Source: Sipunculus nudus (taxonomy: Eukaryota; Annelida; Sipuncula; Golfingiida; Sipunculidae). Taken from it: DNA of 64,000 nt. A program made the translations under genes and the position numbers. The notes beneath the pieces are model-generated. The model was not told the DNA's origin, did not search any database, and was given only the letters and a program-made list of their open reading frames with translations. Shown here one piece after another: positions 46,265 to 57,879 of this stretch; the first letter of the stretch is position 1, and every line of letters starts with the position of its first letter. Where the stretch lies: assembly GCA_026874595.1 (NCBI GenBank), contig CM049314.1, positions 35,135,229 to 35,199,228 on the forward strand, written 5' to 3'.

Positions 46265-47811
46265 AAACCGGAAAATGTCGTTTCTTTCATTGTTTAATCT
46301 TTCACTTTGACGAAAACACTAACCAGTACCGAAACCGTTTTAAAAAATTAGATTATTAATTATACCTTCCAAGTAAAATATACCTTCATTCAGTGTACAA
46401 TGACAAAAAATGCACATACAATTTTACGTATATTGTTTTTGATTCAATTTTGTATCCTTATCCATGTATCAACTTGAATATGTTGGAACGGATCGAAACT
46501 ATATAATATTCTTCAATATATGTTCAAATGTTCGCACAGTGCACATCAATTCACGTATAATTGAAATATATATGAAACATTTGTTATGTAATTATCTCTT
46601 TTTGTGAATCTAAACTTGTACTTTGATAAAAATCCACACAAGGAAGATACATCTGTTGACATGTGTTTAGGGATATAATAGTAAAAAAATTATGCACGTA
46701 AATCGGCATGGGTATGAACCAATAAATATAGACTGATTAAATTAAAGAATTCGATAAACTTAAAAATTTCAGAGTTTCTTCAAAATGTCAGCCCAGAGGC
46801 CATATTCAATTTCAGACTGGTCTGAAATTTATCACAACAAAAAATGTAAAATGACCAAAGTTAAGAATAATCGGAACATTAACGTAAAGGTTTTTGCAAA
46901 AGGATATTGGATCTAACCGGAGTCTAAAATTTGAAAGCATATATCCCCGCAAAGGTGTAATGTTCTGTTGAACATTTTAAAATATACACACCAATTGTGC
47001 TCTGGCGGCCATAGAATGTTAGGCAGCTTTGTAGTGCGATAGAGCTGGCGCCTAATGGGCACATTTTCTCTATCAAAAACGACCTACTTTTGAAAACATG
47101 AGAATACAATAGCTATTCCATTAACTATTAAGAAGCCAATGTATGTGTAATTTTAATGGTCGAACACTTTATCATTCCACAGTAGAAATGCTGCCTCAGA
47201 CTACATATATAGCTCTGCCATTTTCACTATCAAACTGTGCTGTCTGCCACATAGAAAAAGGTGTGTCATGTTCACTAAATACTAGGTGTAAATAACAGGT
47301 GTCCTCTAGAACAAAGGCGGCCCCTTCATACCAGAGAATGGACCTGTTACCTTACAGGCAAAAAAATATTGTTTCATTGCATATGTGTAGATTCCTTTAA
47401 ATAAAAAAGCTGTTATGGTTAGTCAGCTTACGTCCCAAATATAACACGCCAAGAAATCCCATGAAAATGCGTTCACTTTTAAGTGAAGTCATACAAAGCA
47501 AACAGCCAAGGTTAAAATAACATCTCGCCACCTGTTGGTGGTATCAGATGACTTATCCCAAAGTACTTATACGATCACAAGGGGGCGCACCGGTGTGCGT
47601 GATCACCTATATTACCTGATCACAGATTATGTACTGTGATACTTGCAGGACCAATAGGACTATAAGGTGTTACCAGACTGATTAGAAGCAATTAAAAGAA
47701 AGAGTATCAGTACAATGAGTATACATAAATGTATTAAACGCGCAAGGGAAGTTCCGCGGCTGGCAATTAAACTGGGGAACAAAGAATCTCCAGTGATGGA
47801 AATCTATTGTG

Positions 47812-48625
47812 TCATGTTCTGTGTGAGCAATCACAGTCTGCAAGGTAAAAATGAATTATAATTATCAAAGAAGCTGACGAAGTAGACACAGCCCATATAT
47901 CACAGAAACAAACATTATCGTATTTAAACCGACAGCTGTAGCTCAGGGGTAGGGCACAGGACTCGGAGCTGGGAGGTCGTGGGTTCGAATCTCAGCCGAG
48001 GTTGACCAGTTTCACGGTCAGCGTGAGCGCTCTCTAGGCTTATTGGGAAAGCCGTCCCTAACTGCATTGTTTCACGCACAAACTCGTGTGCATTTGGAAT
48101 TTCTCGTTTGTAAGACATAGCAAATGCGACGAATACGCACCAAGGGCCCACAGGTGCAGTAGTCAGCGGCCTGGTTAAAGCCAGGATATGAAATGACAGC
48201 AAGCGTGTGCTACCGCCATGTCACGCAGTCCGAAACAGGAATTGAATTCTGCAGATGTACAAATACCTAGTGAAGTCATTATTTTTTTAAAAATTGAGGC
48301 AGTTTTCTGCACGGAAAACAATATTTAAAATAAAATGTATCTGTATAATTTAATATTTTAAAGAGAGTATGTAACAAGACCTAATGCCGCTATTGTGTGT
48401 TTATATCTATTAGAATATGTTACATATAACATAATGATTGGTATGTTAACGTTCACAGCTCAGATTAAGTTCAAACAGTTTCACTTTCCTAAGACCGTAC
48501 GGCAGTCTTGTCCGTACTGGCAGACTCAGTGATAGAATGTCAATGTCGACCCTGATATACCAGTATCCGGGGACATCGGCGGTGACGTCATGATGACCAT
48601 GTGACCATACCACAGTCTCAGTGAC
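47812..48625 (-). pseudogene. IgGFc-gene tail copy 4a (exons 13-14, inverted)
   Basis: The exon-13 copy (48625-48457, minus, 169 nt as in the parent) is fully open: TETVVWSHGHHDVTADVPGY, WYIRVDIDILSL, RLPYGLRKVKLFELNLS. It has an acceptor CGTAG and a weak donor GTGAAC. The exon-14 copy (47837-47812) runs DCDCSHRT then stop because the WSS codons are deleted. The intron between holds a SINE. Exons 11-12 are missing. Confidence 0.7.
47929..48260 (+). mobile_element. tRNA-derived SINE with clear A and B boxes
   Basis: The head starts CCGACAGCTGTAGCTCAGGG. The A box is TAGCTCAGGGGTAGGGC (about 47939-47955) and the B box is GGTTCGAATCTC (47982-47993). A non-tRNA body follows, ending near GAATTCTGCAGATGTAC. 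The head does not fold as a clean cloverleaf with a full acceptor stem, so it is a SINE promoter rather than a tRNA gene. Homologues: 40612-40857 (-) and 32170-32375 (-, headless). Confidence 0.8.
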
Positions 48626-49590
48626 CTACGTGTAGAATATGTATATGATTTTCAATCTAGAAAGTTCCAATTTAAAATGTAAACACAACATAAACAAGTT
48701 TTTTGGGAAAGGATATTGTATCTAACTGGTCTAGAATTTGAAAGAATACATCCTCGCAAATGTGTCAGTGTTCTGTCGAACATTTAAAAAGATACACACT
48801 GGTTGTGCTCTGGCGGCCATAGGACATTAGGCATCTTTGTAATGCGATAGGTTTGGCGACCTCATAGATACCTTTTACTAATAACAAAATGAACTACTGT
48901 TGAAAACATGAGAATACAATAGTTATTCCAATTAAATTTTGAAGCCAATGTATGCGTAATTTTAATGGTCGAACACTTTATCATTCAAAAGTAGAAATGT
49001 TGCCTCAGACTACATATATAGCTCCGCCATTTTCTTTATCATAAAGTGCTGTATCCGACAGAGAAAAAGGTGTGTCATGTTAACTGAATATTAGGTAGAA
49101 AAACAGATGTTCTCTAGATGAAAGGCGGCCCCCTTATACCAGTGAATGGGCCTGTTAACCATACAGGCAAAAATATATTGTTCCATTCCATAGGTATTGA
49201 TTCCTTTAAATAAAAAACATGTTATGGTGAGTCAGAATACGTCCATAATATAACACGCCAATAAATTCAATTAAAATCCGTTCATATTTTTAGCGAAGTC
49301 ATACCAGGCAAATATCCAAGGTCTAAACATAACATATCGCCACCTCGAAGGTATCAGAAGTCTTATTCCAAAGTGCCTTATACGCTCACAAGGGGGATGT
49401 GCGTGATCACCTCTATTTTTTTTTATTATATAACCTGATTACAGATAATGTACTCTTAAACGTGCAGGATCAATAGGCCTCTGAGTTGTTATCAAATCGA
49501 TTAGTAGCAATTTTCAAAATGACAAAGGGTATGGGTACAATGAGTTCACATATAAAAATATAACATTATGATTAGTATGTTAACGCTCAC

Positions 49591-51525
49591 CGCTCAGATC
49601 AAGTTCAAACAGTCTGACATACTTGAGGGCATACGGCTGTCTTGCCCGTACTGGCGGGCTCAGGGATAGACTAAATGTCGCCCCTAATACACCAGTATAC
49701 GGGAACATCGGCGATGACGATATGATGACCACGTGACTACACCACGGTCTCAGTGACCTACGTGCAAATATAAAAGCCTATGGCATAGAGACATAGTGAA
49801 CTTGAAACCAGTTCGAATACTCGAGGACTTCACCATCGCGAGATAATATATGAATTCTACATGATTTATCCAACCAGGAAAACCCTCATTGTGTTCGAAA
49901 TGTTCTTTTTGCTCATATAATTTTACTAAAGGTATATTGTGAGCACCTTTAGGGTGGCTTTCTACATGTGCGTATGCAGTACATATGCGTTATTTATGCG
50001 TATGCAGTTAGGTAATGCAAACATATTCTCTTTGAGTGATTCCATATATGCGTATGCAGTACATATGCGAATATTTGTATGCGGATGCAGCACGTTTAGA
50101 TCGCTCACGGTAGCGATTGAAAACGTATACGCATGGCAGCAGACGGGGTAATTCAAAACAATTACATAAAAATATTACCAAGATTAAGCCAGTATTCAAT
50201 ATACACATTCAGTACGTAGGCGTAATGCAGCTAGAAAACGGACGCCGTTGATTCCATTAATACGTATGCGTATGCGGTACCGATACAGCAAAATCGGGTT
50301 TGTAGTAAAGAGCTTTAGAGATTTAGAAAAGTCAAAGGAATTGCTTATCACTACTCAAAAGTTTGGAATTTCGCCGTCCATTATCCTTGCTCATATATGC
50401 AAACGTACTGCATAAACATATGGAATCGCACCAAGAGAATATAACATATTGGATTCCTAGATATGTATACGCATAACTTTTGCATGTGTATAGATCTCGC
50501 ATAGTTCTTTATCATACGCAAAACTGGTGGCGCCACCTGCAACCATTTTTGCACAGCGTCCGTCTGTTTGTCTGCCGTGGGATTAAATCACTCATATACA
50601 AGTAGTGGTTTGACTTATCTGCCTAAAATTTTGCATATGTATACAACTTGAATAGCTTTCTGGATGTTGTGGTAGGTGGCGCCACCTACATACACATTTC
50701 GGCTGCAGACATCCATGCTAATATGCAATGGATCTCACTCTATTTCACCTTGCCACTCAATCCATTCCTCACTTCAACCGTCCCACTAATATATCGGCGG
50801 ATACACATAGTCGCTTCTCGACTACCCGTATTCTAGTTATTATTATTATCATCATCATTATTTTAATTATTTTTATTATTATCATTATAATTATAATTTT
50901 ATTAACTACCAGGTTAAACGATATTTCGCTACCCCGTTTCCAAGTTTGTTTAATTTCGAAGAAGCATAATAAAAAACTTGTATTGAACGACAGTACTAGT
51001 GAACTGTGCGGGGTTGGTTCCCCACACTGTAAACATCAGTCTCCACTGGCGGTTAACCACTGCATAACCTACTTGAGCATAAAACCAGGTAGCCGATGTA
51101 CCTATTGTGAAAATAAGATTCTTTAGAGACGAATAAACATATATAGCACATGAAGCAGACCGTTGTATGGTCTAAATATAAATATAAAAGTTCCACGAGT
51201 ATGCGCATTACTCGTCTAGATTGCGGTACCACTTAGGCCCATCAGGTATGGTGGCTTCAGTTCAAATGCAAAAGAGTCGGGCATAACCCCGCCTCTAAAA
51301 CTGATATGGCTTTTCAATACTTGTATATCTTATTAAATGTACATATCCGATCTTTCTTGGTACAAATAAGCAACCCGGACATTTAGTGTCAATCATCGAC
51401 AATGTTAGATGGAAAAGGTCTATTGGCACACACATTTAATACTTCGGCAGCGAAAAGTTCGTCATGTGACTTTTGTTACTTGTAACAGATGTCATTCTTA
51501 ACATGGACGCATCCCCCAGTTCTTT
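49591..51525 (-). pseudogene. IgGFc-gene tail copy 4b (exons 11 and 13 remnants, inverted)
   Basis: The exon-13 copy (49757-49591, minus) has a good donor GTGAGC but reads TETVV then TAG (Trp to stop) and is 2 nt short. The exon-11 remnant (about 51525-51425, minus) shows AACTGGGGGATGCGTCC and DICY/KS-like codons with frameshifts. The exon-12 copy is absent: sequence jumps from the equivalent of left-arm ~29.8 kb to ~30.5 kb. It mirrors cassette 2. Confidence 0.7.
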
Positions 51526-53417
51526 AAAAAATTCAAAATGTTCGTAAACACTCGTAGATTTTTAAAAATAATTTAATTCAGTTAATACACCTTAGTAACA
51601 CGACATGTAACAAATAACACGACCATCCTGACATCATTGCCAAACGACCCCGTTACCAAAGAGACAGAGTATCAGTTTGGGTTATGAGTTCAAGTTTATT
51701 TTTAAATGCGCTATTTCATCATATGTATCCTAATGTTAAGATTATGGACTGTATACAACGGTATTAATGCAACATGATGGAAGACCACGGCAATGAATCC
51801 CTCCATAGTGCTTTCTTTCTCAAGTTAGGCTTACCAGCCCAACATAAGTGCCCCCTAAGTCGTGTACTCACATCTAAGGAAGAAACAAACTTTTGCGATC
51901 GGGATGTGCGCTTCCGTCCTTCCTTCTTTCATTCCGATGATTAAATTGCTCTAATCAGGAGCCGTTATGTGCCATATTCTTCGCTTCTGCGAAAATTGGT
52001 CTTTTCACATCTTTACTCTTACATCCTCATCTCTTCTCATCAAATGGTGTAAGAAAATGTGTGTTGTAAACCGGCGGTACCATCTAAATTTGCTTTATTT
52101 CATTGTCAATACAGAGGTCTACAAATTCTATTTTAGTTCACACTTGGCTGGTTCAGTAAATTAGATTCATAGAATTTCTTGGAAAGCGTCTCATTCACTA
52201 CTCATTATTTTAGTAATATTTATTTCAAAAATGTTTTGTTACTTAAATTTGGAAAGCCTGTCCGAATCTATTATCATAGATAAGCATACAAATAAACATG
52301 GCCCTGTCTTACACAAAACAATTAATCGCGTCTGGTTTGGTAATAAATGCCTAACTAACGATTCCCAGCAGACGGTTTGAATAGAATAATGATTAATTTA
52401 TTAATTAATCTTCATCGAAAGAAAAAACATAGGCAAAATATGAGACTTTGTACCAGATTAAGCGATTCTACTATTCTACTATCAATATATACTTTTATAC
52501 AAATGTACATAGTATGTTTGTTCATTTGCCAATTAGATTTTTACCAAAAAAATGCGACACCACCATGATGTGTATGAGATTGATAATTAGATAATTATTA
52601 AAATTAAAATGTTGGAACTGATACATTAATGGTATAATAAACTAAGTCTTTGGATTGAAAAAACTGCAAGTAGTAACATGACATAAACAATACCAAGTGA
52701 AAATTAAGACACTTATTTACAATGATAGGCCTTTGCTCTCAACGACACTTAGAGTACATGCTTAAAATATTTATAATCATTCTATGAATATTAAAACACA
52801 CTGTATGAACGTTGTTTCCTGAATAACATTTATCTATATAAACAAAAAATGGTGTCAAGAGACAGACGGGGCTTTTTCCTTCTGCAACTTGACTTTAAGA
52901 AGTCAACAGTGCAACATCGGTCATTACCGTGAATTATGATGAAGTTTATTTCCTAAATATTCTGACAGGGTGAGGTTATACTTCGCACCCTATAATCTAG
53001 GAAGTGATAAAAACACTTTGTTTAAATATGGACTAGATCTGCCTTGCCTATTCTCTGCCTGAGGTAGCCCTTACATCATAAATATTTGTGCCGCATACAT
53101 AGTCAGGTATGAGCATGCATTATTGGTAGATCCTTGAAGCAGGTCATTATACTGACATTTGGACTCATTCACTTGTTTAATATAGCTAACTTGAACATGT
53201 AATACCACTAAAACATTTATTTTACTGCATTAATGCAAGCTTAAGGTTTTCAAAGCGTCGCCCTGATAACAACAAACGCAGAATTTTAAGCATATTTTAT
53301 CGATTATATATGCGTTTAATATGGCCAAACGGCCAAAGATTGCCAAACTGTACCCAAATAAATCTGCATTATACCCGCGTATTATTCAGACTATTGCACA
53401 GTCATCACAGATCATTA

Positions 53418-54591
53418 ATGGACAGAATGTATCGGTACCTGGGAGAGGACAAAGAAAGATACAAAATTTGCAGAGAAACCTTCCTTAAAAACTCTAACCA
53501 GGACGAGGTGTGTTACGAATGGCTCGCCGAAAACATCATCCCTATTGCCAAGGATACCTGCGCTAATAGGCATTTAATTAATATAATTTCAAATGGTTCA
53601 GGAGAAGGTAAGGTTGAAAATACTTGTAAATTGAAATTTATTTTATGATATTTGTATATAAAAAAACCCCAAAAATTCTGCTAAAATTACTACCTATGAA
53701 ACGGTCTTATTAGCCGAATGGCCTGTGTAGTAAACATTTGTGCCCAATATTTCGGGTAGTCATGACTTGGTGGCCAGGTACGATTCTAATGTATTCATGG
53801 TTCCCATCTCTGAATAATATTTCATGACTTAATACGAAAGAATGGGAATAAACCTTTTCAACTTTGCAGGTCCTAGAAAGCTTGACAATTCATTTACCTT
53901 GAAATAAATGTCATAACTTAAAAAAAATGCTCAACTATTGAATAAATAATAAAATATTTTTAACAAAATATAATTTAAAAAATAATGAAAAAAAATCGAG
54001 ATAAGAAGATAAAAAGAGAAATTATTAAAATACCTTATTCAAAATCATGTCAGCAAATACGCCTATATATTTAATTATCAAAGATATCAATAAACTTTAA
54101 GTAAGCATAAGGAAAATAACGTTATCATGGACTCTTTATAGGAAAACCGGACGATACGATACTGCAGAAAATTGTGCCTGAGTTCAAAAGAAATAAATAC
54201 ACCGCTATCGACTTTGAATCAGAACGTCTCCACGTTTTTAAACAAAAGGTTACTTCTAGAGCTGAGTACTCTAAAGTGGAGTTCCAGACGAGTGAAAAGA
54301 CTTAGGAGAAGTTCCTAGAAGGAGGTCCGCCTGTGGGAGTCTACCATTTTATCCATTTTATCCACTCACTCTACGGTGTGACGGACGTTGAGAAGTTGCT
54401 CTGGCAATATTATGAGCTCCTGACACCTGGAGGTGTTCTTCTTGCATTACATGCCACTGCGGGTAATTTACTTTCCATCCATGTGCAGGTTTCTGTTTTT
54501 AACAAGACCAGTGACTAGAAGTGAAAAGTATGAACAATATATCTTTAAATTTTGGTGAATATTGGTTAGAAATGTGAAGTTGTATATATAC

Positions 54592-54646
<55 letters not shown>

Positions 54647-55266
54647 GAGTTGGAAGATAGTTGGAAGGTGTTGTTATAAATGATATGGGCTTTTATTTCA
54701 TTGTGAAGGTAGCCATGATGCTCGATTGGTGGAGGATTTTCCTGATATCCCCCGTTCAGTAATAGAACAGGAATGTGATCTGGAGAAATACTGCTGCAAA
54801 CTGGGAATTGCGTTCAAGAAATACTACTTTCCTTCTTTTATAAATGTTGGTAAATATCTTCTTTCCTTTTTTTCCTGCGGTTAATACATAGGTTGTTTTC
54901 TAAATTATCTGCCTATTAGCTTTGATGTTTTAACACGTACGTCCAGAAACATTACAAATAATTATATTGACTGATATGGAAGGTCCAATTGTTTCTAAAC
55001 TCGTCGTCCCAGATATTACAAGAAAGGTTTGTATCAGGAAATACATACTTTTTCACAACATTTTCAGAAACTGTTTTAACGGGGCTTGAAGAAGGCGACA
55101 AGATTTTGGATTTTCTGACCAAGACCCAGCAATTCAGAATGACTGCTCCTCCTAAGACCGTGACAACAATCATTCAGAGATTACAGGAGAACAGCACTTA
55201 CTTAACGGAATTCACTGGTTTACAAATACTTCCGTCCTGTACATAATCAAGAAACCGGTGATATAA
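53418..55266 (+). pseudogene. HNMT-like copy 5, disabled
   Basis: Four exons (plus): 53418-53607, 54142-54462, 54709-54849, 55068-55266. Exon 1 starts MDRMYRYLGEDKERYKICRE and ends NIISNGSGEG. Exon 2 has a TAG at 54303-54305 (a Tyr codon in other copies: TYEKFLEG becomes T-stop-EKFLEG), then continues VYHFIHFIHSLYGVTDVEKL. Exon 3 reads GSHDARLVEDFPDIPRSVIE. Exon 4 lost one base near 55200 (ENSTYLTEF instead of ENSTLLNG), shifting the last ~25 codons. It is the mirror partner of copy 1 but carries different lesions, so the two were disabled independently after duplication. Confidence 0.82.
54586..54643. repeat. (TA)n in HNMT-like intron 2, copy 5
   Basis: TA array in the same intron position as in copies 1 and 2. 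Confidence 0.9.
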
Positions 55267-57879
55267 AACCCGGAAATGTGTTATCTTTTATTGCGTTATC
55301 TTTCACGTTGAAGAAAACATAAACCAGTAGTGAAAAAGTTTCAACACAATTTTATTTTTATTAATACATTAGAGGCAAAGTCTATATTTCCATTCAGAGT
55401 AGAAAGAAAAATACACATAAAATTTCACAGATAAATAAAAAAAATCAATGTTCAAATGTTCGCTCATTGAATACCAATTTAAATATATTTGAACATTTGT
55501 CTCGTAATCATCTCTTGCTGCGAATCCAACCTTATACTTTAATAAAAAGCCACACATATAAGATACACCTGTTTAAGGCTTGCATTTGTTGACATGTGAT
55601 TAACGAAGTAATAGTACGAAATTTATACACGTAAATCGGCATGGGAATGACCCAATATATATGGACTGATTTATCAAAGAATTCGACAAATTTGAGAATT
55701 CAAACAATAATGACATTAGCATTCTCAGAGCATGTTTTTTATTTGAATTTACACCATTAAACCAAGCATACGCCATATAACCAATAAACATCCCAACATC
55801 AACTGTTATCTGAGACATTTCTTGGATATTTTGCAATATTTTCTTGGATATATATTTGACATAAAAATGAGATTTTTTAATGTATAATCTTCTGATTAAT
55901 CTGAAGATGTTATTCGCCACCTGCTTTCTTTGTTGTCCGCATATGGCCTCTAAATATCCATGTTAGCAATTATTCGTGAAGGTATTTTATTTTCATGGTT
56001 TTCGTGGGTGAACAAAAAATCTTAAATTTCTTAACCTAATACGTAATTAAATAGGTATTTATTCGCTTATGGATAAAAGTATGCTTCTTTGAAATGTTTG
56101 ACGCTCACAATTTATATGAGATGTTACTGATAAATAACATTTCTATATGCTGGCATCTAAATCAATATGAACGTTACGGTCCTCAATAAGGACTCTCGAG
56201 ATCGCCTGTTCTTCAAAATGGCAGCCCTGAGGCCACGTTGGACGTCAGATTAGAATGAAAATTACCACTACAAATAATCTAAAATGACCAATCATCAGAA
56301 TATTTTCAACATTATCTTAAAGGGTATTTCAAAGGAATATTGGATCTAACTGGAATCTAAAATTTTAAAGCACACATCACCGCATAGGTGTCAATGTTCT
56401 ATCGATATTTTGCAATAGAAACACTGATTGTGCTCTGGAGGGCATACGGTATTTAGGCACAATTTCAAGCGGGCCCCTAATTAAAAACCAACTACTGTTG
56501 AAAACATCAGACTACAATAATTATTCCATTAAATATTGAAACCAATGTATGTGTTATTTTAATGACCGAACACTCTCATTCAAAAGTATAAATGCAACCT
56601 CAGACAACATATGCACCTCCGCCATTTTCTTTATAAAACTGCGCTGTCTGCCACATAGAAAAAGGTGTGTCATGTTATCAAATACTTTATGGAATAAAAG
56701 GTGTTCTCTAGAACAAAGGCGGCCCCTCATACCAGGGAAATGCCCTGTTACTTATCAGGAAAAAGATATTGTCCAATCTCATATGTAAAGATTCCTTTAA
56801 ATAAAATAAAACATGTTATTGTGAGTCAGAATACCTCAAAATATAACACATCACAAAATTCTATGAAAATTCCATTCACTTTTTTAATAAAGTCAAAGCA
56901 AATAACCAAAGTTAAAACATCTCGCAACCTGTCGGAGGTATAAGATGACTTATTCCAAAGTGCCTTAAGTGCGCTCCAGTGTGAGTGATCACCTATATTT
57001 TTTATCTGATTACAGATTTTGCACTGTTATACTTTCAGCATCGATAGGTCTCTGAGGTGTTACCAGATTGATAAGCAGCAAATTTATACCACATCTTTTA
57101 AAACGAAAAAGAACAGTGAGTACACATAAATGTATGAAACGCGCAAAGGAAGTCTCGGGGCTGACAGTTTAACTGAGATATTCTGTCATGGAAATCCGCT
57201 GTATCATCTGCTGTGTGAGTAGGTTATCCTTCTGTCCTGTGTTCATATTATGACGACCAGTCACAGTCTGCAAGGTACAAATAAATGATCATTATAGAAT
57301 TCAACGGTATGGACACAGACACTTACATATTATACAGAGTATTATCGAATGCCTCAATAAACTCGAGTTCAAAATTTATTTTTATGGATATGTATAATAT
57401 GAAAAAAATAAATGAGGGTATGTAACAATATTTTGAAACCGCGCAATTTATTATAATTTTATACAACATATAATGTTACAAAACATAACATAGAATATAT
57501 TTTTTCCGAAACTTACCTTTGTTGTGTGTATGTATAATTTAATATTATATAATATATTACAATATAATTTTATGATTGCTATGTCAGTACTTACCGTTCA
57601 AATCCAGTTCAAACAGTCTGACATCCCTGAGGCCATACGGCAGTCTTGCCCGTAGTGGCGGGCTCAGTGATAGAATTTCAATGTCAACCCTTGCACACCA
57701 CGGTCTCAGTGCCCTAGGTGTAATAATATAGGTCTATGGCATAGAGACATAACCCTTAAACCAGTTTGAATACCAGACCACTTCCCCATCGCGAGATAAA
57801 ATGCGTTTGTCTTTCTGAAGTCTACATTATGCATACAACAAGGTCAACACACATTGCAATCGAAATATCGTTTGTGTTT

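Larger units (their letters stand above)
46840..49550 (-). repeat. local direct duplication inside the inverted arm
   Basis: The block 46840-47690 is repeated at 48710-49550 in the same orientation; for example, CTCAGACTACATATATAGCT occurs near 47197 and 49006. Each copy is followed to the right by its own exon-13 copy (48457-48625 and 49591-49757). The left arm has the corresponding block once (about 32500-33200). Confidence 0.75.

Noticed and set aside
47939-48010. tRNA gene
   Set aside because: A and B boxes are good, but the flanks do not give a full acceptor stem, a non-tRNA body follows, and related copies exist at 40.6 and 32.2 kb: a SINE head.
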